This document shows, one piece after another, positions 7,839 through 15,253 of a stretch of DNA of 26,347 bases. The stretch is from CAYOXD01 sp964407825 (lineage in GTDB: Bacteria > Desulfobacterota > Desulfobacteria > Desulfobacterales > JAFDDL01): the NCBI GenBank assembly GCA_964407825.1, contig CAYOXD010000032.1, positions 1 to 26,347 of the forward strand, in the 5' to 3' direction. The stretch's first letter is position 1. Each line of letters starts with the position of its first letter. The position numbers and the translations under genes are program-made. Under the pieces are notes generated by a model that saw only the letters and a list, made by a program, of their open reading frames with translations, had not been told where the DNA came from and searched no databases.

Positions 7839-9346
7839 TTCTCATCCATCTTATATGGCAGCGTTGTTAAAAAGGTATCGTCCAACTCGATGTCCATCCA
7901 GCGATGCTTCTTTCGCTGAACGGCACCATCGGCGTATTTGCCAAAAATATCAAACAGGGGTTTGCGGATGTCGACCGGCATATCGGAAAGTGTGCTTCGT
8001 TCTCCATCAAATCTGAGCTTGGTTATTTCGTCGTGTCGTTTTGCCAGCCGTTTTGTGTGGTCGTTTTTCTTGATCAGGCCTTTTACGAGGAGAAGATGGT
8101 ACAGATGGGAGGCGTCACTCCCGATTTGCTTTACGGACTGACGCTCCAGCGCCTTCAGGCCGTTGGCTACCTGCTCTAGGGTATACCCGCACCTGCACGG
8201 ATCTTCATCCAGGGCTCGCAGCATTCCGATTATTCGCCGGCATTTTTCGCATTTTCCGCAAGGCAGCATTTTTTCACCGTCTTTATGGGCCGCATGGCAG
8301 GAAACCTGATGCCGTTGAAGATCCGGATACCTTTTTGTCAGTATTTCCATGATAAGCAGCTCCGAGAGGCTCCTCAAAATTGAAAATTGTCTGATTTGCC
8401 AGCCCTTGCGTTTGTAATAGCGTGTCATCGCATTATCAAAATACTTGCTCTGATCATAAAGACCCTTATAATTGGGTATGCCCGACGTCTCCTCTCTAAC
8501 GGTGGTGTCGTATTCATTTCCCACCAGAATATTGCCAATTGCCTTTTTCCGGACAATCGGCAGCGCACCGAACAGAAATACGGCAACCGTCCAGAGGCGG
8601 ACTGGATAAATGTCTGACCGGATACTGGCATGGTCTTCCCTGACAAAAGGCAATTGCTTCAGCATCCAGTTAAAGACCCGGTCACTGTTGCACCAGGGCT
8701 TTTCTGAATGAGGTTCAATTCCCTTGAAATGCCTGTAGGCATTGACAGCGGTAAACCAGTGACGGCCTGCCTCATTTATGAAAACGGGGTAAGCGTCTCC
8801 GATCTCCCTGACAATACCGTAGGTTAAAAGGCTGTCTTTGCCTCCGCTGCTCAAGATGGCATATTTTTCGGGATCGGTTCTTTCTTTTGTCCTGCTGAAT
8901 GCCAGCCCTTCAAATTTAGAGTTTGAGAAAATCAGTTTGGAATTCGTATATACGGCTTTTTTCTCCGGTGTCAGTGCATCATACGGCGATTTGATAAATT
9001 CGTTCCTAATGAGTAGTTTATTGGCAACGATTTCGCGGGAAGTATTTTCCATCATGCTGGAAAGAAAGTCGCGATCAGCCTTGTCGAACAGGCCGTCAAA
9101 CTCGATTGTTTTGCAAAACAGACCGTAATTCAATGCGACTTGTGCCAGCATCATCGAGGCCAGATTGATGTCTGCAGCGTTTTTCGTGTTGAAGTAAGCC
9201 GTGTCGTAGGAATAGACGAGTTCGTAGGACGCCGTTTGGCCTGAAAGGTGCTCTACGCAATATTCAGCTGTTACCCGTTTCGGTTTAACATGAACACCTC
9301 TGACAATAAGCTTATTTATAACAACAAATGATTCCAGGTCTATCAT
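7835..9346 (-). CDS. PP-loop ATP pyrophosphatase with QueC-like cysteine cluster (MurL-like candidate)
   Basis: A protein of 503 residues. The first 160 residues form a region I do not recognise. An N-type ATP pyrophosphatase (PP-loop) motif follows: SSGGKDS at 166-172, after a hydrophobic strand. A cysteine set C350-x12-C363-x2-C366-x2-C369 (LPCGKCEKCRR) resembles the zinc site of QueC, with C384/C386 close behind. Enzymes of this fold adenylate a carboxylate or carbonyl and release PPi. Two known comparisons are QueC (carboxylate to nitrile) and MurL, the UDP-MurNAc-L-Ala-L-Glu epimerase, which also makes AMP and PPi. I cannot confirm homology to MurL from memory, and no MurD2 partner is present. 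The roughly 100-residue C-terminal tail is unassigned. Stop/start overlaps with both neighbours (9343-9346 and 7835-7838) place it at the centre of the operon. It is the least assignable and probably the defining enzyme of the cluster. Confidence 0.85.
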   Translation of the reverse strand: MIDLESFVVINKLIVRGVHVKPKRVTAEYCVEHLSGQTASYELVYSYDTAYFNTKNAADINLASMMLAQVALNYGLFCKTIEFDGLFDKADRDFLSSMMENTSREIVANKLLIRNEFIKSPYDALTPEKKAVYTNSKLIFSNSKFEGLAFSRTKERTDPEKYAILSSGGKDSLLTYGIVREIGDAYPVFINEAGRHWFTAVNAYRHFKGIEPHSEKPWCNSDRVFNWMLKQLPFVREDHASIRSDIYPVRLWTVAVFLFGALPIVRKKAIGNILVGNEYDTTVREETSGIPNYKGLYDQSKYFDNAMTRYYKRKGWQIRQFSILRSLSELLIMEILTKRYPDLQRHQVSCHAAHKDGEKMLPCGKCEKCRRIIGMLRALDEDPCRCGYTLEQVANGLKALERQSVKQIGSDASHLYHLLLVKGLIKKNDHTKRLAKRHDEITKLRFDGERSTLSDMPVDIRKPLFDIFGKYADGAVQRKKHRWMDIELDDTFLTTLPYKMDEK

Positions 9347-10416
9347 TTCAAATGCGACCTTAACAGGCGGATCATCTCGTCTGCACCGAATTCAAGCACA
9401 TCAAACGCCGGCAGCCCCGTTTCTATGGTTATCATCTCGCAGGCGCGCAAAATCTCATCCTTCGCCATTCCCTCATGGTTGACGGTTACGGCCATCACCT
9501 TGTTTTTTCCCGAAAGCGTTTCGATCGCATTGATCTGCTCCGGCAGGGAATGCAATCGGTATCCTGGAAAACCGTCGTATTCTTTCCGCTTTGGCGCATG
9601 TTGAAGGATGATATGATCCGGACGCCCGGCGGCAAGAATTTCGAAGCCCCCGGGATAGGCGGGATTCATGAGACTTCCCTGGCCTTCAATGAGAATGATA
9701 TCCGGGGATTCGTTTCTCCATGCTTCATAAACCGCATGCTCGATCTCGCCCGATACAAAATCATTGATACAGCTGTCCATGATCATGGAATAGGTTGCAC
9801 CTTGCATCCAGGCAGTCTGCCCTGTGCCCACCATTTCAGCCTTGAGGCCTGCTTTCCTTGCCGCATGGACGATGATCCATGCCGTGGTCCGTTTGCCAAT
9901 AGCGGAGTCCGTCCCAAGCACCGCAATTTTCAGGCAGTCCACCCGTTCTATTTTCCCGGTAAAAAAATGAAGTTCATCCCGGTCTGGCGTTTTTCTGATA
10001 TCCCGAACCCGGCAGCCATTTTTTTCTGCAATGGCCATCAGTGTTTTATCTTTATACAAAAAGTCGTGCAGCCCGCTATCGACGTTCAGCCCTTTTTCCA
10101 GAGCGGCTTTCAATATCTCTTTCGCCTCAGGCGGTAACCGCCCGCCATCCGGAGCAAGCCCGATGACAAGGGTTTTGGGCTGATTTTGAACGGCAAGCGA
10201 CTGTATGGCTTCATCCAGGGTTTCAAAAATGGGGATGCCGTTTGATCGGCCATCCAGAACCATACCCGAATCCTTGCCCGCATAGACATGGTCGATGACA
10301 CCCACGATTTCATATCTTTGTGTAAACCTGACCAGGCCATGAGCGGTTTTACCTTCCGGGGTATTGAAGGCCCCATCTGCATATACCACCGCTTTCCCCT
10401 CAATCGTATGCGGCAT
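9343..10416 (-). CDS. DUF1611 family P-loop protein (DgcN-like)
   Basis: A protein of 357 residues covering the full DUF1611 architecture. An N-terminal Rossmann-like domain (about 1-120) is followed by a P-loop domain with a Walker-A-like segment GTDSAIGKRT (168-177), a GTGQTAWMQG stretch and IEGQGSLMNPAYPGG, a hallmark of the family. The characterised member DgcN is a D-glutamate N-acetyltransferase acting with the racemase DgcA in D-Glu catabolism; other DUF1611 proteins have no known reaction. An enolase-superfamily epimerase in the same operon fits a DgcN/DgcA-like pair, but the other three genes do not belong to that pathway as described. The ATG lies three bases after the PLP enzyme stop, with GGGAGAT just upstream as ribosome binding site inside that gene. 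The 3' end overlaps the PP-loop gene by 4 bases. Confidence 0.87.
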   Translation of the reverse strand: MPHTIEGKAVVYADGAFNTPEGKTAHGLVRFTQRYEIVGVIDHVYAGKDSGMVLDGRSNGIPIFETLDEAIQSLAVQNQPKTLVIGLAPDGGRLPPEAKEILKAALEKGLNVDSGLHDFLYKDKTLMAIAEKNGCRVRDIRKTPDRDELHFFTGKIERVDCLKIAVLGTDSAIGKRTTAWIIVHAARKAGLKAEMVGTGQTAWMQGATYSMIMDSCINDFVSGEIEHAVYEAWRNESPDIILIEGQGSLMNPAYPGGFEILAAGRPDHIILQHAPKRKEYDGFPGYRLHSLPEQINAIETLSGKNKVMAVTVNHEGMAKDEILRACEMITIETGLPAFDVLEFGADEMIRLLRSHLK

Positions 10417-10419
10417 TGA

Positions 10420-11487
10420 TCAGTATCTCCCTGTTAATACGGCAACATAACGATCATTGACAAATTCATCCAGTTCATGTCTTTCCAACATGGCAATCAG
10501 GCCGGCCGTTGAAGCGGGAAGAATCCTGTATCCTTCCTTTTTGTGAAGAAACGTACTCATTTCCCGCATCTTTTTATCACTGATGTGCCTTGCCTCTCCA
10601 TTTGTCTGACGTAAGGCATATAGCGCTTCATTGCCGTCAAAACTATGCCAGTTTATGAGCGGTTCATTGATCGCGGTTTGCCTTACCTGCCTTGGCGCTA
10701 TGTCCTTGCACTCTTCCAGCCCGGCTTTAAATGAGGTGATTATCGGATTTTTATGGGCGGCCGATCCGGCAATGAACATCGGGATCCGGGACGTTTTTCC
10801 CCGTTTGTACAGACTGACGAACCCCCTGTAGATGCCAGCCAGAAGCGTACCGTTCGATACAGGAGAAGCGATGCATTTAGGCGCATCACGAAGTTGATCA
10901 TAAATTTCGTTGGCAATGCCTGCATAAGTGGAAAGTTGCAGGGGCGTGTTGGCCCCCCCGGGGTTTGCATCATACCATTCATTTTCCGCGGCACGTTTGC
11001 TGGATTCCGATACCATATCCTCATATGATCCGGGCAAACGGATGATTTGGGCATCAAAGGCCTCCATCTCCTTAATCCGCTCCGTGTGGTAGCTTTCCGG
11101 GATAAAGATTTTACATTCCAATCCTGCCAGGAATGCCGCAAAAGCTACGGCGACGCCGTAGTTCCCGCAGGTTGCGAGCGAAATCACATCATAGCTGCGC
11201 CTGAAGGCATCATGGACCTGTGCAAACGCGATTCTGTCCTTTTGTGTTCCCGAGGGATTTTCTCCTTCGTATTTGATATACAGCTGCCGGATATCCAACT
11301 CTCTTTCAAGATTTCTTGCCCGATTCAAAGAAGTATCACCGACCTCCATGCTGATGATATCCTCAAAACTCTCAAGCCTGTCCACCATGGACAGCCCCTT
11401 GTCTTTGACAAGATTGCTAAGGATTTGTACTTCCTTCGTAATTTTTATTTTTACGGATTTCACGCCGTCGAGGGGATTCATTGTCAT
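10420..11487 (-). CDS. Fold-type-II PLP enzyme, threonine-synthase-like
   Basis: A protein of 355 residues from the tryptophan-synthase-beta/threonine-synthase fold. The PLP lysine is K83 in NPSGTQKDRIAF (family form PTGSFKDR). The phosphate/substrate loop reads CGNYG (107-111) where threonine synthase has SGNTG, with a cysteine in the first position. A GTLLAGIYRG stretch (usual GxGG loop) and a C-terminal LPASTAGLIA/VAVLTGRY segment complete the fold. Expected chemistry is beta- or gamma-elimination or replacement on an amino acid. The altered loops and the context argue against the housekeeping ThrC role. It is the first gene of the operon, about 50 bases after a predicted promoter. A second ATG two codons in (11481) is an alternative start. 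Confidence 0.88.
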   Translation of the reverse strand: MTMNPLDGVKSVKIKITKEVQILSNLVKDKGLSMVDRLESFEDIISMEVGDTSLNRARNLERELDIRQLYIKYEGENPSGTQKDRIAFAQVHDAFRRSYDVISLATCGNYGVAVAFAAFLAGLECKIFIPESYHTERIKEMEAFDAQIIRLPGSYEDMVSESSKRAAENEWYDANPGGANTPLQLSTYAGIANEIYDQLRDAPKCIASPVSNGTLLAGIYRGFVSLYKRGKTSRIPMFIAGSAAHKNPIITSFKAGLEECKDIAPRQVRQTAINEPLINWHSFDGNEALYALRQTNGEARHISDKKMREMSTFLHKKEGYRILPASTAGLIAMLERHELDEFVNDRYVAVLTGRY

Positions 11488-11543
11488 CTTAACCGTACCA
11501 CCTGTTGTTGGTATTCAACGATGGGTCAAATGCATTGCCTTCC

Positions 11544-11573
11544 ATTATAGATCGTTACTCAATGGTATTGCAA
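11544..11573 (-). promoter_or_regulatory. Sigma70-like promoter of the five-gene operon
   Basis: Read on the minus strand, a -35 box TTGCAA (11573-11568, four of six consensus bases) is followed by an 18-base spacer and a perfect -10 box TATAAT (11549-11544). The predicted transcript start near 11537 leaves a leader of about 50 bases before the PLP enzyme ATG at 11487. It lies in the divergent gap between the operon and the DUF362 gene. The call comes from sequence match alone. Confidence 0.5.
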
Positions 11574-11647
11574 ATCATGAGCGATTCCTTTTATGATCCA
11601 GGTGGCGGGGTTGCCGCTTGATATGCGGTTGGTGTATTTGATAACGT

Positions 11648-11653
11648 TATAAT
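11648..11653 (+). promoter_or_regulatory. Possible -10 box for the DUF362-parA unit
   Basis: A perfect TATAAT lies 78 bases before the DUF362 start. The base run at the expected -35 distance (GCGGTT for a 17-base spacer) is a poor match, and there is no TG extension. The site could be an activator-dependent promoter or chance in an AT-richer gap. Confidence 0.3.
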
Positions 11654-11730
11654 TTGGAGTGGCTTCAAAACCTTCTTCTTGGGACCGCTTCTATTCATTA
11701 ATCTCTATACAATTTTCATATCAGGTGAAT

Positions 11731-12942
11731 ATGTCTGATTGTCATTTTGAGTCGAATTCTACACACGCCGTTGTATACGTGACGCGTGGCGATGATCCGT
11801 ATGCCAACACCCGTGCGGCATTGTCTCAAATGGACCTATCGGGGTTCCATCAAAAGCGAGTTCTGCTAAAGCCCAATGCCGGGCGCATCGTCAAAACGGG
11901 CAAGGGCATCACGACGGACCCCCGGGTGGTGGCCGCGGCCATCGATGCATTCACGGATGCCGGGGCACGGGTAGCCATAGGGGAAAGTCCCATTGTGGGC
12001 GTTCAGACCCTTGATGCCTTTGAATCTGCCGGGATTACGCCCATCGCGAACGAGAGAAACTGTCCATTGGTGGATCTTAACGCGGGTTCGTTTCAAGTCA
12101 CGCCGGCGCCGGATGGGCGGATCGTGCATGAGTTCAGGGTCGCCGAGTTGATATCGGAATACGATGCGGTGGTTTCCATCCCCGTGATGAAGATGCACAT
12201 GCATACCGGTGTTTCTTTGGCCCTGAAGAACATGAAGGGCTGTTTGTGGCGGCGGAGCAAGATCGATTTGCATATGCTTCCTGCCGTGGACGGAATTGAA
12301 GAAAAGCCACTGGACGTTGCCATTGCCGACATGGCCAGCATTTTAACCCCCCAAATGGCGATCATTGACGGCACCGTGGGCATGGAGGGACTGGGGCCCA
12401 GTGCGGGCGAGGCCAAATCCCTAGGGGTGGTGGTTGCCGGATTCGATGCCTTTGCCGCGGATGCGGTTGCCTGCCGGCTTATGGGGACCCGGGCCGAGCA
12501 GGTTCCCCATTTGCGGATGGGCGCCGCCCGAGGGTACGGGGTTATCGATATGGATCGCATAACCGTTTTGCCGGACAACTGGCAGCAGTGGATATCCCCA
12601 TTTGAAAAGCCGCCGGAGAACCTTTCCATCGAGTTCCCCGATGTGACCATTCATGATGAGCAGTCGTGCAGCGCCTGTCAGTCGACCCTGCTGTTGCTGT
12701 TAAAACGCTATAAAAATAAAATCTTTGAATATTTCCCGCCGGGGACGGAGGTTGGCTTTGCCATCGGCAAGGGCCTGAAGGAGGTCCCGCGAAACACGGT
12801 TTTTGTGGGCAACTGCACGGCGCGGGTGGGGAAAGGCGCTGCCTTTGTCAAAGGCTGCCCACCGGTGGCCAGCGAGATTTTGAGGACCATCTCTGGCATG
12901 ACTCAGGTGGACGAAAAGGATGCGCGGGGAAAAAGCGGATGA
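11731..12942 (+). CDS. DUF362 domain protein with C-terminal four-cysteine region
   Basis: A protein of 403 residues from the chosen start. The DUF362 domain (about 10-300) is recognised from VLLKPNAGR, the TTDPRVVAAAIDAF segment, PVMKMHMHTGVSLALKNMKG and AIIDGTVGMEGLGP. Unlike many DUF362 proteins it lacks a standard ferredoxin domain, but the C-terminal 90 residues hold four cysteines, C313, C316, C362 and C376 (CSAC, VGNC, KGCPP), that could bind an Fe-S cluster or zinc. No signal peptide is seen. The start at 11731 was preferred because AGGTG sits a few bases upstream and the 24 extra residues of the longer frame are not conserved-looking. DUF362 has no settled biochemical function. The gene is divergent from the five-gene operon and 37 bases upstream of parA, with which it may be co-transcribed. 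Confidence 0.85.
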   Translation: MSDCHFESNSTHAVVYVTRGDDPYANTRAALSQMDLSGFHQKRVLLKPNAGRIVKTGKGITTDPRVVAAAIDAFTDAGARVAIGESPIVGVQTLDAFESAGITPIANERNCPLVDLNAGSFQVTPAPDGRIVHEFRVAELISEYDAVVSIPVMKMHMHTGVSLALKNMKGCLWRRSKIDLHMLPAVDGIEEKPLDVAIADMASILTPQMAIIDGTVGMEGLGPSAGEAKSLGVVVAGFDAFAADAVACRLMGTRAEQVPHLRMGAARGYGVIDMDRITVLPDNWQQWISPFEKPPENLSIEFPDVTIHDEQSCSACQSTLLLLLKRYKNKIFEYFPPGTEVGFAIGKGLKEVPRNTVFVGNCTARVGKGAAFVKGCPPVASEILRTISGMTQVDEKDARGKSG

Positions 12943-12979
12943 ACCGGGGCGATAACGCAAAAGAGCAATGGGGGAAAAG

Positions 12980-13771
12980 ATGAGAAGAGTCGTTTTCAAC
13001 CAGAAAGGCGGCGTTGGAAAATCCACCATTGCCTGCAATCTTGCGGCCTTGAGCGCCGCTGCCGGGCAGCGGACCCTGCTGATCGACCTGGACCCCCAGG
13101 CCAATGCCTCCCAATATCTGCTCGGCAAGAAAGTCGAAACCCTGGAGTTGACGCTGGCGGATTTTTATAGAGAGACCCTGCGGTTTATCCTGTATCCGAA
13201 AGATCCCGCTGCATATGTTCAACCGACCGATTATGAGGGGCTGTTCGTGATGCCCGCCCATGAAACGCTTGGCGAAATGATGTACCAGCTGGAATCGCGC
13301 TACAAGATAGGCAAGCTCAAGGATGCGCTGGCATCATTGGAGGACTATGATGCCGTCTATATGGATACCCCGCCGGCGCTGAATTTTTTTACCCTTTCGG
13401 CACTCATCGCCGCGGACCGTTGCCTGATCCCCTTCGACTGTGATGATTTCTCCCGTCGTGCCCTATACCGATTGCTGGAACGGGTACAAGAGATTCAGCA
13501 GGACCACAACCGGGAATTGAAAGTCGAGGGCATCATCGTCAATCACTACCAGCAGCGGGCCAAGCTGCCCAGGGAGCTGGTCGCTTCCCTTTCCGGAGAG
13601 GGGTTGCCGATTTTTAAAACGCATCTGTCCCACTCTGTGGTGATAAGGGAGTCGCATCAAAAGGCGATGCCGATGGTTCACCTGGCGCCCAAGCATAAGG
13701 TGTCTCTAGAATATCAGGCCTTATTCAGGGAAATAAATGGCCTTCCCCCTATTTCCCCTTTTTCTCCTTGA
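12980..13771 (+). CDS. Orphan ParA-family ATPase
   Basis: A protein of 263 residues. The deviant Walker A KGGVGKS (K9-S15) keeps the ParA signature lysine, the switch I region reads DLDPQANAS (D36, D38), and Walker B is VYMDTPPAL (D129). There is no N-terminal helix-turn-helix, so it is a small ParA/Soj/McdA-like ATPase that dimerises with ATP and binds DNA nonspecifically. The start at 12980 has GGGGGA four bases upstream; an ATG four codons earlier (12968) lacks a good site. No parB or parS-like site is adjacent, so chromosome or plasmid partition is unlikely to be its job. The convergent neighbour is a phasin-like coiled-coil protein, and its 3' end overlaps this gene by 23 bases. Positioning of a cellular cargo is a reasonable inference. 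Confidence 0.9.
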   Translation: MRRVVFNQKGGVGKSTIACNLAALSAAAGQRTLLIDLDPQANASQYLLGKKVETLELTLADFYRETLRFILYPKDPAAYVQPTDYEGLFVMPAHETLGEMMYQLESRYKIGKLKDALASLEDYDAVYMDTPPALNFFTLSALIAADRCLIPFDCDDFSRRALYRLLERVQEIQQDHNRELKVEGIIVNHYQQRAKLPRELVASLSGEGLPIFKTHLSHSVVIRESHQKAMPMVHLAPKHKVSLEYQALFREINGLPPISPFSP

Positions 13772-14018
13772 ACGTCTCGAGGAGCTTTTCAAACTGGGCA
13801 TCGAGGTTTTTTTTGAACCCCGCCCCTGCCTGCTTGTAGCCCGCTGCCCACTCATCGATCGCCTTTTTGTACTCTCCCGAAAGGCCGGCTGTCTGCTCGA
13901 TCATGCTGCTAGCCGCCTTCTCCATCTGCTCCTGCATTTTGGTTAACGCATCGAAGGTGTTGTCGAATGTCGTCTGGTTGAGCTCGATCATTTCCTTAAG
14001 CATCTGTTTTGAATCCAT
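13749..14018 (-). CDS. Small phasin-like coiled-coil protein
   Basis: A protein of 89 residues, almost all predicted amphipathic helix, rich in K, E, Q, A and M, with no cysteine or membrane segment. The pattern (MIELNQTTFDNTFDALTKMQ, then QEQMEKAASSMIEQ and a GYKQAGAGFKKNLDAQFEKL segment) resembles phasin-family proteins that coat polyhydroxyalkanoate granules or related PHA-associated helical proteins. GAGAGGGG lies just upstream of the ATG as a strong ribosome binding site, supporting a real gene. It converges on parA and the coding ends overlap by 23 bases, which may couple or antagonise the two transcripts. No PHA synthase gene lies in the window. A generic coiled-coil cargo adaptor for ParA is an alternative. 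Confidence 0.75.
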   Translation of the reverse strand: MDSKQMLKEMIELNQTTFDNTFDALTKMQEQMEKAASSMIEQTAGLSGEYKKAIDEWAAGYKQAGAGFKKNLDAQFEKLLETFKEKKGK

Positions 14019-14046
14019 TTGCCCCTCTCAAAAAATATAGGTTGTT

Positions 14047-14069
14047 AAAAATCGGCATCGACTGCCGAT
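14047..14069 (-). terminator. Hairpin followed by a short T run (possible terminator or leader attenuator)
   Basis: A perfect 7-base stem ATCGGCA/TGCCGAT with a 5-base loop is followed on the minus strand by four T residues. It lies 29 bases before the phasin-like ATG, so it could end transcripts coming from the oxoacid/glycosyltransferase operon or act in the leader of the phasin-like gene. The stem is short and the T run is weak. Confidence 0.35.
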
Positions 14070-14371
14070 ACCGACCGCGATCCGGAAATTATACGGTACT
14101 GGAAAGCCCTTACACCATTTTCTTGGGGATCGTCAAGCAAAATGATGCATTGCATTATTTTTTTATAGCCGTCATCATATTTTTATAAAAAATTTTTATT
14201 TTTATATTTATGAATAGTTAACATCTATAGCGGGCACTGCTGAAGGAGGCGCTATCGCCTACTTTGCTGCAATATAAAATCACCTTGTAATTTTAAAAGG
14301 CTCAAGTGCAATAGGCATAAGCTGGCGTCGCGTTTCCCATAAGCCTTGACATCTCAGAAATTTCTCGATGA
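14070..14371 (+). other. AT-rich intergenic stretch without a gene
   Basis: No coding region is supported here. Bases 14150-14220 are almost pure A/T with long T and A runs. An imperfect palindrome lies at about 14140-14158 (AATGATGCA / TGCATTATT), and small hairpins occur at about 14246-14260 (AGGCG/CGCCT). On the minus strand a TATAAT occurs near 14088-14093 upstream of the phasin-like gene, but without a good -35 box at the right distance. The stretch separates a GC-rich operon from the phasin-like gene and may be a regulatory or protein-binding region. Confidence 0.45.
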
Positions 14372-15253
14372 TCAGTGAAGCCCAGTCGGCAGGCTGTGGT
14401 AATAGGCCGCCTCATCATCGCGGCCCCGCTTCTTGCAGCCCGCGGCGTAGATCCGGCACTTCTCCCGGAGAACGCCGGCGGCGGCCTGGTGCTGGACGGG
14501 GGAGAGGCTGCCGCTTTCCATGAGCCGTGCCAGGGACTGGATGCGGTACTTGTCGAGTCCCGGCATCCTGGAGAGTTGGTCCGGGTGCCCGCCGGTTTTA
14601 GTCACGAGGGGGGTGTCGATCAGGTGAACGGGATACCGGTGTGCCACACGCAGCCACAGGTCGTAATCCTCGCAGGCAGGAAGGGTCTCATCGAAAAGCC
14701 CCACCCGATCGAAGAGGACCCGTCGGATCATGACAGCCGACGGGCTCACAAGACAGAGGTGACAGGAGGCTTCGAAGATATCGCCGGCGGGCTTCTGGTG
14801 GTGCCGCTTCGGGTTGACCCGAACACCCTTTCGGATCCAGATCTCTTCGGTCTGGCAGATGAGGGCCTCGGGATGGGCCTCGAAAAAGGCCACCTGGGCG
14901 GCGAGCTTGCCGGGCAGCCAGCGATCGTCCGAATCGATAAGGGCGATGAGTTCGCCTTCGGAATCGGAAATCCCGCGATTCCGGGCAGCGCTCACCCCCC
15001 GGTTCTCCTGGCGGATGCAGCGCAGCCGGCCAGCGTATTCGGCAAGGAGTTCCCCGGTTCCATCGGTTGAGCCATCGTCCACCACGATGAGTTCGAAATC
15101 GATGCCCTTTTGGGAGAGCACCGAGTCCACGGCCTCCCTGAGGCTCCAGGCCCGGTTGTAGGTGGGGAGAATGACACTGACAAGGGGCAGCTGGCGCATT
15201 CCCCGATGCTTCCAAGTATTCCTCTTGGGGGCAGGAGCGTGGGCCGTCGTCAC
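14372..15253 (-). CDS. Family 2 glycosyltransferase
   Basis: A protein of 293 residues with a GT-A fold: LVSVILPTYNRAWSL at the N-terminal strand, IVVDDGSTDGT, ENRGVSAARNRG, and the metal-binding DxD as LIDSDDRW. A later ACEDYDLWLR segment matches the usual ED/LW acceptor-side motif. It would transfer a sugar from a nucleotide donor at the cytoplasmic face; no membrane helices are present. The start is a GTG that overlaps the lpd stop (GTGA, 15250-15253); an ATG at 15199 directly before the GT-A core is an alternative start. Its tail-end place in a 2-oxoacid dehydrogenase operon is odd, since nothing else here concerns polysaccharide. The acceptor and sugar are unknown. Confidence 0.9.
   Translation of the reverse strand: MTTAHAPAPKRNTWKHRGMRQLPLVSVILPTYNRAWSLREAVDSVLSQKGIDFELIVVDDGSTDGTGELLAEYAGRLRCIRQENRGVSAARNRGISDSEGELIALIDSDDRWLPGKLAAQVAFFEAHPEALICQTEEIWIRKGVRVNPKRHHQKPAGDIFEASCHLCLVSPSAVMIRRVLFDRVGLFDETLPACEDYDLWLRVAHRYPVHLIDTPLVTKTGGHPDQLSRMPGLDKYRIQSLARLMESGSLSPVQHQAAAGVLREKCRIYAAGCKKRGRDDEAAYYHSLPTGLH

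Noticed and set aside
7835..9346. Assignment as QueC or TilS proper
   Set aside because: The length, the 160-residue N-terminal region and the absence of other queuosine genes do not fit; only the PP-loop and cysteine pattern are shared.
12980..13771. Plasmid or chromosome partition locus
   Set aside because: Only parA is present. No parB, no parS-like repeats and no replication gene are seen nearby.
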